Positions 1 through 7,164 of a stretch of DNA of 11,674 nt are shown piece after piece. Position numbers and translations under genes: made by a program. The stretch's first letter is position 1, and every line of letters begins with the position of its first letter. The notes under the pieces are model-generated. The model did not search any database, had not been told where the DNA came from, and worked only from the letters and a program-made list of their open reading frames with translations. Source of the stretch: Burkholderiales bacterium RIFCSPHIGHO2_12_FULL_61_11 (GTDB taxonomy: Bacteria; Pseudomonadota; Gammaproteobacteria; Burkholderiales; Burkholderiaceae_C); assembly GCA_001770785.1 (NCBI GenBank), contig MERZ01000407.1:1-11674 (forward strand). Reading direction: 5' to 3'.

Positions 1-540
1 GCCATCGCCGGCGATGCGGCGCTGGAAGCCATGGCGGGCGGTGCCGGTTCAAGCATCGGCCGTGGCGGCATGATCACCAAAATTCTGGCCGCAAAACGCG
101 CCGCAGGTTCGGGGGCCTCCACCGTGATTGCCTGGGGCCGCGAGCCCCAGGCGCTGATCCGGCTGACCCAGGGCGAAGCCATTGGCACGCTGCTGGTGGC
201 GCAAACCCAGAAGATGCAGGCGCGCAAGCAGTGGATCTCTGATCACCTGCAACTGCGCGGTGCGGTCACTGTGGATGCGGGCGCCGCCAGCAAGGTCCGC
301 GACGAAGGCAAAAGCCTGCTTCCCATTGGCATGACCGAGGTGCAAGGCGATTTCTCGCGCGGCGAGGTGATCGCAGTCAGGAATGCCGACGGCGCGGAAA
401 TTGCCCGGGGTCTGGCCAATTATTCGAGCGCCGAAGCCAGGCTGATTTGCCGCAAATCATCGTCGGAATTCGAAAAACTGCTGGGTTACACCGGTGAGCC
501 TGAAATGGTTCACCGCACCAACCTGGTTCTGATTCGGTAA
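1..540 (+). CDS. proB: Glutamate 5-kinase, C-terminal part (5' truncated by window)
   Basis: ProB phosphorylates L-glutamate to gamma-glutamyl phosphate, the first step of proline synthesis in the cytoplasm. The frame is open from base 1 and gives 179 residues before TAA at 538-540, so roughly the first half of the protein lies outside the window. The start of the visible part is the end of the amino-acid kinase domain, with the glycine-rich stretch GRGGMITK that matches the GTGGMxTK nucleotide-binding segment of the family. From about visible residue 75 (RKQWISDHL) a PUA domain follows, with the family-typical SLLPIGM and FSRGEVI segments and a C-terminus near [18 protein letters not shown]. 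Known feature: long ProB proteins carry this PUA domain, whose role is unclear. The gene runs toward the CNP1-like gene. Identification is firm; only the N-terminus is missing. Confidence 0.95.
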   Translation, partial: AIAGDAALEAMAGGAGSSIGRGGMITKILAAKRAAGSGASTVIAWGREPQALIRLTQGEAIGTLLVAQTQKMQARKQWISDHLQLRGAVTVDAGAASKVRDEGKSLLPIGMTEVQGDFSRGEVIAVRNADGAEIARGLANYSSAEARLICRKSSSEFEKLLGYTGEPEMVHRTNLVLIR

Positions 541-550
541 AACCTGAAGA

Positions 551-571
551 GCGTCTGCGCCCCGCAGGTGC
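551..571. terminator. Candidate terminator hairpin between convergent genes
   Basis: Bases 551-558 (GCGTCTGC) and 564-571 (GCAGGTGC) can pair as an 8-bp stem with two G-T pairs around a 5-base loop. On the plus strand the stem is followed by a short T-run (TTT at 572-574). It lies between the proB stop (540) and the stop of the minus-strand CNP1-like gene (584), where a shared terminator is expected. The T-tract is weak on both strands, so function is inferred mainly from position. Confidence 0.4.
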
Positions 572-583
572 TTTCATGGACCC

Positions 584-1087
584 CTAATTGGCTGTCCCGA
601 ACGTCGGGTCTTTCAACCGATTGACCAGCGCATCAACCGACGTTGCCGGCGCCGCGTTGTCGCAGGCCCCGGCCCTGGCGAATCGCAGCGCATGTCTGGA
701 CGGCATGTTTTCAAACAGCGAACGCCACTGCGGCTGGGCTACCGGGTTCCAGTGGCCATCCGGTGAGTAGCGAGCATAGGTCTTGAACTCGCCGGTAGCG
801 CAGCGTATGCCTTCATACATGGCGTTGCTTGCCCCGCTGGCGCTGCGGGCCACCACCACATAGCGCACAACGCTGTCGCTGCTGGAAATGCGGATCGTTG
901 ACGGGTCGACACCATAAACCAGCGACGAGTTGGGCGACACCTCAAACGTCATGAGCTTGCCGATGTCAAAGGCCGGTGGCTGCGGCACTTCGGACTCTTT
1001 CCAGTCGGGATTGTCCGCCATGGGCTGAGCCCAGGCCGCGCAGCTTGCGCCCAGCAAGAGAGCCAGTATGGTCGATTGGAGTTTCAT
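584..1087 (-). CDS. CNP1-like family secreted protein
   Basis: A 167-residue protein whose sequence resembles the CNP1-like family, small exported proteins common in Burkholderiales and Neisseria with no established biochemical role. The N-terminus is a Sec signal peptide: a lysine at residue 2, a hydrophobic stretch around ILALLLGA, and a probable cleavage after AWA at residue 20. The mature part begins [11 protein letters not shown] and includes the typical aromatic/proline-rich start, a [14 protein letters not shown] strand region and two cysteines (in GIRCATGEF and AGACDN) that could form a periplasmic disulfide. The ATG (1085-1087) overlaps the rppH stop codon as ATGA, and no good Shine-Dalgarno precedes it, so translation is probably coupled to rppH. 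Stop is TAG at 584-586. Family call is by pattern recognition; function unknown. Confidence 0.8.
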   Translation of the reverse strand: MKLQSTILALLLGASCAAWAQPMADNPDWKESEVPQPPAFDIGKLMTFEVSPNSSLVYGVDPSTIRISSSDSVVRYVVVARSASGASNAMYEGIRCATGEFKTYARYSPDGHWNPVAQPQWRSLFENMPSRHALRFARAGACDNAAPATSVDALVNRLKDPTFGTAN

Positions 1088-1791
1088 GTTTTCTTGGGGG
1101 GAGGAGCCACGCCGAGACCGGATTGCGGATCAGGCTCAAAGGTGGCACCAGGAGGCAGTTCAAACGAGGCACCCAATCTGGCGGTGTAAGAATGCAGCGG
1201 ATCACTCACCTCGCGGGAAGCTTCTCCTGCCTGTGGGTCTGCAGCCTGATCGCGCTGGTGCATGCCACTGCGCAAGTAACGGCTGCGATGGTCCGGGCGG
1301 GACTCAACCCGGTAATCAACGCGCGGCACGAAGCGCGCCAGCTCGGTAAGCGCCAGCTCATACACGCCCCGCTTGAACTCCACCACCACATCGAGCGGCA
1401 CCCAGTAGTCGTTCCAGCGCCAGGCATCAAACTCGGGATGGTCTGTTGCGCGCAGGTTAAAGTCCCAGTCGTAACCGACCAGTTGTAACAGGAACCAGAT
1501 CTGTTTCTGGCCTCGGTAATGTCCGCGCGCATCGCGGCGGATGAACCGGTCAGGCACCTCATAGCGCAACCAGTCTCGGGTACGGGCCAGCACCTGTACG
1601 TGCTGCGGAAACAAACCCACCTCTTCGTGCAACTCACGCAACATGGCCTGCTCGGGATTTTCACCCCGGTCAATGCCACCCTGCGGAAACTGCCACGAGT
1701 GGGTACGGATACGCTTGCCCCAAAATACCTGACTTTTCTGGTTGAGCAAGATGATGCCGACGTTGGGCCTAAAGCCGTCACGGTCAAGCAT
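1084..1791 (-). CDS. rppH: RNA pyrophosphohydrolase (Nudix), with long C-terminal extension
   Basis: RppH removes pyrophosphate from the 5' end of triphosphorylated transcripts and so primes them for decay. The 235-residue protein has a perfect Nudix box at residues 38-60 (G-x5-E-x7-REL-x-EE-x-GL), with the metal-binding glutamates at 53, 56 and 57, the same positions as in E. coli RppH. The flanking motifs [11 protein letters not shown] and [10 protein letters not shown] are also typical. I start at ATG 1791: the frame opens two codons earlier at a TTG, but ATG fits the family start MLDRDGFRP and has GAGG (1799-1802) seven bases upstream. The core ends near residue 160. The remaining 75 or so residues are proline-, arginine- and acid-rich and absent from the 176-residue E. 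coli protein, although longer forms are common in betaproteobacteria. First gene of a two-gene operon with the CNP1-like gene. Confidence 0.95.
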   Translation of the reverse strand: MLDRDGFRPNVGIILLNQKSQVFWGKRIRTHSWQFPQGGIDRGENPEQAMLRELHEEVGLFPQHVQVLARTRDWLRYEVPDRFIRRDARGHYRGQKQIWFLLQLVGYDWDFNLRATDHPEFDAWRWNDYWVPLDVVVEFKRGVYELALTELARFVPRVDYRVESRPDHRSRYLRSGMHQRDQAADPQAGEASREVSDPLHSYTARLGASFELPPGATFEPDPQSGLGVAPPPKKT

Positions 1792-1822
1792 AATCAAACC
1801 TCAAATTTTTTAAACTGAACCC

Positions 1823-1851
1823 ATTATGCACAGCGAAGGCGCCAGCGCCAA
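1823..1851 (-). promoter_or_regulatory. Candidate sigma70 promoter for rppH
   Basis: On the minus strand TTGGCG (1846-1851) and CATAAT (1823-1828) are separated by exactly 17 bases. They match the -35 consensus at 4 of 6 and the -10 consensus at 5 of 6. Initiation would fall near 1816, about 25 bases before the rppH ATG, leaving room for the GAGG ribosome site. I see no equally good plus-strand pair for proS in the same 104-base divergent region. Confidence 0.5.
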
Positions 1852-1895
1852 GCGCCCAGCACGGCGGCAGCCACCCAAACCCAGAAAAATAGCCC

Positions 1896-3641
1896 ATGAA
1901 AGCCTCCCAGTTCTTCATTTCCACCCTCAAGGAAGCACCTGCCGACGCGGAAATCGTCAGCCATCAGCTCATGATGCGCGCTGGCCTGATCAAAAAACTG
2001 GGCGCTGGCATATACAACTACATGCCCATGGGTTTGCGCGTGATCCGCAAAGTGGAGGCGATTGTTCGCGAGGAAATGAACCGCGCCGGTGCCGTGGAAA
2101 TGGCCATGCCGGTGATCCAGCCAGCCGAGTTCTGGCAGGAAACCGGCCGGTTTGAAAAAATGGGCCCCGAGATGCTGCGCATCAAGGACCGCCATGGCCG
2201 CGATTACGTGGTCCAGCCGACCAGTGAAGAGGTCGTCACCGACGTGATGCGCCAGGACATCAAGAGTTACAAACAGCTGCCCAAAAACCTGTACCAGATC
2301 CAGACCAAATTCCGCGACGAGCGCCGGCCGCGTTTTGGCCTGATGCGGGGCCGCGAGTTCACCATGAAAGACGCCTACAGCTTTGACCGCGACCAGGCTT
2401 CGGCCAAAGTCAGCTATCAAAACATGGCGCAGGCTTATCGCCGGATTTTTGACCGCTTTGGCCTGACCTACCGCGCGGTGGCCGCTGACAGCGGTACCAT
2501 TGGCGGCGACCTGAGCGAGGAGTTCCAGGTGATCGCCGCCACCGGCGAAGACGCCATCGTTTATTGCCCCACTAGCGACTACGCGGCCAACATGGAAAAA
2601 GCCGAAGCGCTGGCACCCGCAAGCCCGCGCCAAGCCCCGTCACAGGCCATGGCCAAAACGCCAACGCCTGGCAAAGCTACCTGCGCCGATGTGGCCGAAC
2701 TGCTAAGCATCCCGCTGCAAACCACGGTCAAGTCGCTGGTGCTGGCCACCGATGAACTCAACGACTACGACGAAGTGGTCAAAACCCAGGTCTGGCTGCT
2801 GCTGCTTCGCGGCGACCACGACATGAACGAAGTTAAAGTCGGCAAGCTGCCCGGGCTCGACACGGGTTTCCGCTTTGCTACCGTGGCTGAAATCGAAGAC
2901 CACTTCGCCTGCACGCCGGGTTACCTGGGACCTGTGGGCCTGAAAAAACCGCTCAACATCGTGGCCGACCGTGAGGTGGCCGTGATGAGGGACTGGATTT
3001 GCGGCGCCAACGAAACCGACTTTCACCTCACCGGTGTCAACTGGGGCCGTGACCTGCCAGAGCCCGACCTGATCGTCGACATCCGCAACGTGGTCGCGGG
3101 CGACGCCTCGCCCGACGGCAAAGGCGTGCTGGCCATTGAGCGTGGCATTGAAGTCGGCCATGTGTTTTACCTTGGCACGCGCTACAGCCAGGCCATGAAT
3201 GCCACGTTTCTCGATGAAAACGGCAAGCCCCAGTTCATGGAGATGGGCTGCTACGGCATTGGCATCACACGCCTTCCGGCAGCGGCGATTGAGCAAAACC
3301 ACGACGAGCGCGGCATCATCTGGCCCGACGCCATTGCGCCCTTCACTGTGGTGCTCTGCCCCATCGGCATGCGCCGCAGCGAAGCCGTTACGGCCGCCGC
3401 CACCGAGCTTCACGACGACTTGCTGGCGGCCGGCATTGACGTGATGCTCGATGACCGCGACGAGCGGCCAGGCGCCATGTTTGCTGATTGGGAGCTAATT
3501 GGCGTGCCGCATCGGGTGGTGATTTCAGAGCGCGGCCTGAAGGAGGGCGAGTTTGAATACCAGCACCGCCGTGACGCCGCTGCCAGCAAGGTCGATGCCG
3601 CCATTGTGCTGGATTTTCTCAAGGACAAACTGGCCCTGTGA
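1896..3641 (+). CDS. proS: Proline--tRNA ligase, bacterial type with editing domain
   Basis: ProRS charges tRNA-Pro with proline in the cytoplasm. The 581-residue length is normal for the bacterial form. Class II motif 1 lies near residues 26-50 ([18 protein letters not shown]). Motif 2 is at 139-155, with [10 protein letters not shown] followed by the MRGREF segment. Motif 3 is at 451-459 (GCYGIGITR). The insertion between motifs 2 and 3, about residues 225-395, is the INS editing domain that clears mis-charged alanyl-tRNA-Pro; it contains the typical [13 protein letters not shown] stretch. From about residue 475 ([10 protein letters not shown]) the anticodon-binding domain follows, with [20 protein letters not shown]. 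The ATG gives the family N-terminus [13 protein letters not shown]; the ribosome site before it is weak. The gene diverges from rppH and is followed after 27 bases by the lytic transglycosylase gene, probably co-transcribed. Confidence 0.98.
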   Translation: MKASQFFISTLKEAPADAEIVSHQLMMRAGLIKKLGAGIYNYMPMGLRVIRKVEAIVREEMNRAGAVEMAMPVIQPAEFWQETGRFEKMGPEMLRIKDRHGRDYVVQPTSEEVVTDVMRQDIKSYKQLPKNLYQIQTKFRDERRPRFGLMRGREFTMKDAYSFDRDQASAKVSYQNMAQAYRRIFDRFGLTYRAVAADSGTIGGDLSEEFQVIAATGEDAIVYCPTSDYAANMEKAEALAPASPRQAPSQAMAKTPTPGKATCADVAELLSIPLQTTVKSLVLATDELNDYDEVVKTQVWLLLLRGDHDMNEVKVGKLPGLDTGFRFATVAEIEDHFACTPGYLGPVGLKKPLNIVADREVAVMRDWICGANETDFHLTGVNWGRDLPEPDLIVDIRNVVAGDASPDGKGVLAIERGIEVGHVFYLGTRYSQAMNATFLDENGKPQFMEMGCYGIGITRLPAAAIEQNHDERGIIWPDAIAPFTVVLCPIGMRRSEAVTAAATELHDDLLAAGIDVMLDDRDERPGAMFADWELIGVPHRVVISERGLKEGEFEYQHRRDAAASKVDAAIVLDFLKDKLAL

Positions 3642-3668
3642 GGGCTGCGCGAAGATCGACAACATCCC

Positions 3669-4331
3669 ATGACCGTCCCAGTGCCCCACTTCAAGGCATC
3701 AACAGTCTCAGCCCGGATTTCAAGAAGAAAGTGCCTGCAGTCCCTCGCTGCCGCGTGTTCACCGCTATTATTTTCAGAACACGCCAGGGCCGGTGGGCAG
3801 GTCGAAGAACCGCTCATCGACTCGGTGCGAACGGCGCTGAGTGCAGCCGTTGCCAACCGCGCACCCTTGGTCCCGGAGTTCAAGGATACCGAAAGCCGGC
3901 TGGCCTACCTGCGCTGGCTGGGCGCCATGAGCGATCGCCTCAAAAAGAAAACACCGCAATGGCAGATCCGCAAGGAGTTTCTCCAGTCCGTCTGGTACGA
4001 AAGCAAGCGTGCCGGGCTGGACGTGACGCTGGTGCTCGGCCTGATCCAGGTCGAGAGCAATTTCCGTAAGTTCGCCGTGAGCCATGCGGGTGCCCGCGGC
4101 TACATGCAGGTCATGCCTTTCTGGACCCGCGTGATTGGCGATGGTGACCCCGGCAAGTTGTTTCAGATGCAGACCAACCTGCGCTTTGGCTGCGTTATCC
4201 TGCGCCATTACCTGGACCGCGAACGAGGCGACCTTTTCATGGGCCTGGGTCGCTACAACGGCTCGCGCGGCAAGGCGCCCTACCCCAACGCGGTGATAGG
4301 CGCCAGCAAGCATTGGGAATTTAACCGGTGA
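3669..4331 (+). CDS. Exported lytic transglycosylase, SLT family
   Basis: Lytic transglycosylases cleave the MurNAc-GlcNAc bond of peptidoglycan in the periplasm and leave 1,6-anhydroMurNAc ends. The 220-residue protein ends in a compact SLT (lysozyme-like) domain, about residues 110-215. The catalytic glutamate is E129 in LIQVESNF. It is followed by the family motif G-x2-G-x-MQVMP (residues 141-150) and YNGS at 196-199. The N-terminus is an export signal with two readings. SRRKCLQ at 18-24 resembles a twin-arginine motif with Cys in place of Phe. LAAAC, ending at C30, resembles a loose lipobox. The ATG is in frame with proS, just downstream of the proS stop, and lacks a clear ribosome site; coupling to proS is plausible. 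Enzyme class is firm, export route and anchoring are not. Confidence 0.9.
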   Translation: MTVPVPHFKASTVSARISRRKCLQSLAAACSPLLFSEHARAGGQVEEPLIDSVRTALSAAVANRAPLVPEFKDTESRLAYLRWLGAMSDRLKKKTPQWQIRKEFLQSVWYESKRAGLDVTLVLGLIQVESNFRKFAVSHAGARGYMQVMPFWTRVIGDGDPGKLFQMQTNLRFGCVILRHYLDRERGDLFMGLGRYNGSRGKAPYPNAVIGASKHWEFNR

Positions 4332-4344
4332 TGGGGCGGGTTGA

Positions 4345-4409
4345 CTGAAGCGGCTTTTGCAGACGCAGTGCTTTGTCCCGCAAAGGCAGTGCCTGCCGGC
4401 CGGCTTCAG
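4345..4409. repeat. Imperfect inverted-repeat region after the lytic transglycosylase gene
   Basis: CTGAAGC (4345-4351) and GCTTCAG (4403-4409) are exact inverted copies. They enclose a smaller hairpin, CTTTG (4371-4375) and CAAAG (4381-4385), with a 5-base loop, and a direct repeat GCAGTGC (4365-4371 and 4386-4392). No T-tract follows, so this is not a standard intrinsic terminator. It may be a structured 3' end or a remnant at the left edge of inserted DNA. No function can be read from it directly. Confidence 0.35.
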
Positions 4410-4411
4410 CC

Positions 4412-4441
4412 TTGCGAGGACGGGTGGGGAAGGCATAGAAT
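4412..4441 (+). promoter_or_regulatory. Candidate sigma70 promoter for the patatin-like gene
   Basis: TTGCGA (4412-4417) and TAGAAT (4436-4441) are 18 bases apart and match the -35 and -10 consensus at 4 of 6 and 5 of 6. Transcription would begin near 4448. That would exclude the in-frame ATG at 4440 as a start and leave the ATG at 4482 with the GGAGGAG site inside the transcript. It suggests the patatin-like gene is transcribed independently of proS and the transglycosylase gene. Confidence 0.4.
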
Positions 4442-4462
4442 GAATATTAATTCCCATTGGCT

Positions 4463-4469
4463 GGAGGAG
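4463..4469 (+). promoter_or_regulatory. Ribosome binding site supporting start 4482
   Basis: GGAGGAG at 4463-4469 is a strong anti-16S match 12 bases before ATG 4482, a slightly long spacing. A competing site, GGGGAAGG (4426-4433), precedes the in-frame ATG at 4440. The two sites leave the start ambiguous by 14 codons. I prefer 4482 because it gives the family-like N-terminus and fits the candidate promoter. Confidence 0.4.
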
Positions 4470-4481
4470 AGTGAGTCTGCC

Positions 4482-6932
4482 ATGAAAGAAAAAGAATTGC
4501 GGCTGGCGATCGTGTACTTCGGAGGCGTTTCACTCGCCATCTACCAGCATGGCATCAACCGGGAAATCCTGAACCTGGTCCGGGCATCCAAGCTTTGTCA
4601 CCACCGGAACAGGCAGGGCGAGGGCAGCGAGGTCCCTTCATTTCTCAGCCGCTATCCGGAGGAACCAGAGCGATCGACCGGGGAGGTCTATCTCCAGTGT
4701 CTCGAGGCAATCGGCCAGCACCTCTCCCTTCGGGTCATTGTGGACGTCATCTCCGGATCGTCTGCAGGCGGCATGAACGGCATCGCGCTCGCCAGAGCCC
4801 TGGCTCATGATCTCAGCCTTGCGCCGCTGACCGATATGTGGCTGGCTGAAGCCGACATGCTCAAGCTGCTCGCGCCCGAGGCCAAAGCGCGGCTTTGGAG
4901 CAAATGGATTTTCCGGCCTCTCGTGCGGCCCCTGCTGGCACGGCTCAAGCGGGAGGGCCTGCTCATCGGCAAGGTCGATGCCGAAATGCAGGAACGGGTT
5001 TCGGTGTTCCTGCGCTCGCGCTGGTTCAAGCCGCCCCTTGATGGCCGTCGTCTCGCCACCTTCGCTCTTGATGGCCTGACGGCCATGGAGAGACCGGAGG
5101 CCTCTAACGAATCCCTGCTTCCGCCAGGCACAAGGCTGGACCTGCTGGTCACGGTGACCGATTTCCGCGGTCTCGATCGGTCGATTTTCATTCACGATCC
5201 GCCCGTGGTCAATGAACGCGAGCATCGTCACCTTCTCCGCTTCCGTCTCGACCATGACGAATCCGGCCATCTTCAAAGCGATTTTGACTTCGACAGTCTT
5301 CCGTCGCTGGCTTTCGCCGCCCGCGCCTCAGCTTCCTATCCGGGTGCTTTTCCACCGGCCCAGATACGCGAAATGGATGATCTTCTGGCATCCCGCCGCC
5401 GGCCTTGGCCCGCACGCTCACGCTTTCTTGCACGCAATTTCAGCCAGTATCGTGACCAGGGCATGAAGCCGGAGGAAGCGGTGCTGGTCGATGGCAGCAT
5501 CCTCGACAACAAGCCGATCGCGGCGACACTCGAGGCCATCCGCGCGCACAGCGCGTTCCGGGAAGTGGATCGTCGTCTCATTTATATCGACCCCCATTCC
5601 CTGACGGATAAACCGGCTGCCAGCAGCAGTGTTCCGGGGTTTTTTGCGACCTTGCGAGGGGCGCTCTCCGACTTGCCCCGCACCGATCCGACCTACAACG
5701 AACTGGCGGACATCAGCCGTTACAACAAGCAGGTGCGACGGTTGAAGGAGACCATTTATCACGCCCGATCCAAGATCGTAAAATTGCTCGACCAAGAAAC
5801 AGGGGGGCGAATCAGCGGCAGTTTCACCATCAATGATCTGCGGCATTGGCGCCTGAGCTCGACGAAGCTCTTGTCGACTATGCCGATCGTCTACGATGCG
5901 TGGATGCGATCTATTGTCCTGGAGGCGCTGGATTCCGTCGTCGATCTTATCAACGCCGCCTGCCGTTTTGCCAAGGATTCGACGGCGGCGCACAGGGTTC
6001 AGGAGGCGGTCGAACAATGGGCCAAGAACCAGGCGATGCTCGCCGATTCCTATCCGGTGACGCCCGACTTATTCGAAGACACCGAGATGCCCCCGTTCTC
6101 GAGAATAGTGATCGACTTCGGAGTGATCTATAAGAAGAGACGACTGAATTTCGTTCTTCATGAGATCAATGATCTTTATGGAAACACCTCGCCAACGGAT
6201 TCCTGTTCGACGGATCCCGAGGATCTCGATCTTGTAAAGATGCAGATCCACAGGCTCATCGATGAAATGTCGATTTACGACGGTACCAGTTTCCTGAGTA
6301 CTCAGGCGATTGCCATGTGTCGGAAACTATTCCTGGCGGATTTGGGGCGAATGGAAATCGACCAGTTTGTCAGCACCAGTGATGCCGGCATCTCCAGTCT
6401 GGTCAAGCGACTGGCCATCGAATGCGATCTGGCCCGCAGAAACGACGATGCGGACGCGGTGTTGTCCTCTTCGCTGGTGCTCAATCTCGCGCCCCGCTGC
6501 CGCAAGGTCATTCTCGCCGGCTATCTGGGCTATTTCTACTGGGACATCCTCCTTCGTCCCGTGATGAGCACCCTATCCCTTGAAAGCGGACCGATCGAGG
6601 AGATCCTGATCGACCGCATCAGTCCCGACGATGCAGTCAGCCTGGCTTCACCAGACGTGACGAGGGTGCTGCTAGGCGGCACCTTTGCCGGCTTTGGCGG
6701 CTTTTTCAGCCGCGCGACGCGTGAGAACGACTATCTGTGGGGACGGCTGCATGCCGTCGACCGGCTCTTCGACATTCTCGCCAGCACGGTGCCGGCGAGT
6801 ACGCGGGTCGGAATCGATTTTCATGCCTTGAAGAAGGCAGCATTTGAACGGGTGATCGAGGAGGAAGCCGGACGGCTCAGCCTGATTCCCGACCTTGTGG
6901 CACGGCTGCGCGATGCGATCTCCGCCCTCTGA
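4482..6932 (+). CDS. Patatin-like acyl hydrolase with long DUF3376-type C-terminus
   Basis: A predicted 816-residue lipid acyl hydrolase of the patatin fold, resembling the large bacterial patatin-like proteins that carry a DUF3376 region. The N-terminus RLAIVYFGGVSLAIYQHG (residues 7-24) carries the glycine-rich oxyanion segment. The nucleophile elbow is GSSAG at 92-96 with S94, and the partner aspartate is D337 in VLVDGS, giving the Ser-Asp dyad. The patatin domain spans about residues 1-400. Residues 450-816 form a mostly helical region with a hydrophobic patch near 676-688 (VILAGYLGYFYWD). There is no signal peptide, so it is probably cytosolic or membrane-associated. It has its own candidate promoter and a 3' hairpin. 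Codon choice (many GAT, CTC and ATC codons, frequent GATC) looks unlike neighbouring genes and suggests transfer. Substrate is unknown. Related patatin proteins include phage-defence effectors and secreted phospholipases, but no partner gene is present here. Confidence 0.85.
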   Translation: MKEKELRLAIVYFGGVSLAIYQHGINREILNLVRASKLCHHRNRQGEGSEVPSFLSRYPEEPERSTGEVYLQCLEAIGQHLSLRVIVDVISGSSAGGMNGIALARALAHDLSLAPLTDMWLAEADMLKLLAPEAKARLWSKWIFRPLVRPLLARLKREGLLIGKVDAEMQERVSVFLRSRWFKPPLDGRRLATFALDGLTAMERPEASNESLLPPGTRLDLLVTVTDFRGLDRSIFIHDPPVVNEREHRHLLRFRLDHDESGHLQSDFDFDSLPSLAFAARASASYPGAFPPAQIREMDDLLASRRRPWPARSRFLARNFSQYRDQGMKPEEAVLVDGSILDNKPIAATLEAIRAHSAFREVDRRLIYIDPHSLTDKPAASSSVPGFFATLRGALSDLPRTDPTYNELADISRYNKQVRRLKETIYHARSKIVKLLDQETGGRISGSFTINDLRHWRLSSTKLLSTMPIVYDAWMRSIVLEALDSVVDLINAACRFAKDSTAAHRVQEAVEQWAKNQAMLADSYPVTPDLFEDTEMPPFSRIVIDFGVIYKKRRLNFVLHEINDLYGNTSPTDSCSTDPEDLDLVKMQIHRLIDEMSIYDGTSFLSTQAIAMCRKLFLADLGRMEIDQFVSTSDAGISSLVKRLAIECDLARRNDDADAVLSSSLVLNLAPRCRKVILAGYLGYFYWDILLRPVMSTLSLESGPIEEILIDRISPDDAVSLASPDVTRVLLGGTFAGFGGFFSRATRENDYLWGRLHAVDRLFDILASTVPASTRVGIDFHALKKAAFERVIEEEAGRLSLIPDLVARLRDAISAL

Positions 6933-6936
6933 GCCA

Positions 6937-6953
6937 GGCAGCCACGAGCTGCC
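6937..6953. terminator. Hairpin just after the patatin-like gene
   Basis: GGCAGC (6937-6942) and GCTGCC (6948-6953) form a perfect 6-bp stem with a 5-base loop, starting four bases after the TGA at 6930-6932. There is no T-run, so it may act as a 3' stabiliser or a weak terminator rather than a full intrinsic terminator. Confidence 0.3.
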
Positions 6954-6965
6954 GCCGGGAAAGCG

Positions 6966-7145
6966 ATGAGTGACTCGCCGGTTTTGCGGTCAATTTGCGC
7001 GAGTGGACAGGCGCCAGCAAGGCTACCGTCCTCGCCTGCAATGACACGGCGAATAGCCATTCAGTGGCCGCTGGATGCCGCGCGAGCGCTTTTTGCCAAA
7101 GACACGCTGGGTCTGCCGCTTGCCAGTGGCGAGGTGCTTGCATGA
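6966..7145 (+). CDS. Possible small ORF or gene remnant, 59 residues
   Basis: A frame of 59 codons plus TGA lies between the patatin-like gene and manC. It begins ATGAGTGAC with CGGGAAA just upstream as a possible ribosome site. The C-terminal half, DAARALFAKDTLGLPLASG, looks protein-like, while the first half does not. A later in-frame ATG at 7041 would give a 34-residue peptide. I recognise no family. It could be a short real protein, the 3' remnant of a gene displaced when the patatin-like gene arrived, or chance. The rest of the 232-base gap shows no strong promoter. Confidence 0.2.
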   Translation: MSDSPVLRSICASGQAPARLPSSPAMTRRIAIQWPLDAARALFAKDTLGLPLASGEVLA

Positions 7146-7164
7146 ACCTGTACAGTCTAGGCTT

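Noticed and set aside
1824..2633. Long minus-strand open frame (269 codons) antisense to proS and reaching the divergent region
   Set aside because: It mirrors proS codons, which carry clear synthetase motifs. Only its last 22 residues (hydrophobic, ending WRWRLRCA) lie outside proS, and they overlap the candidate rppH promoter, so they are unlikely to be a separate membrane peptide.
4341..4481. Longer N-terminus for the patatin-like protein from TTG 4341 or ATG 4440
   Set aside because: The added residues do not resemble the family, and the 4341 start lies in the inverted-repeat region. ATG 4440 is possible but overlaps the candidate -10 element.
4482..6932. Interpretation of the patatin-like gene as part of a CBASS defence operon
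   Set aside because: No nucleotide cyclase, ubiquitin-like, HORMA or other defence gene is visible on either side; both neighbours are cell-wall and sugar-nucleotide genes.
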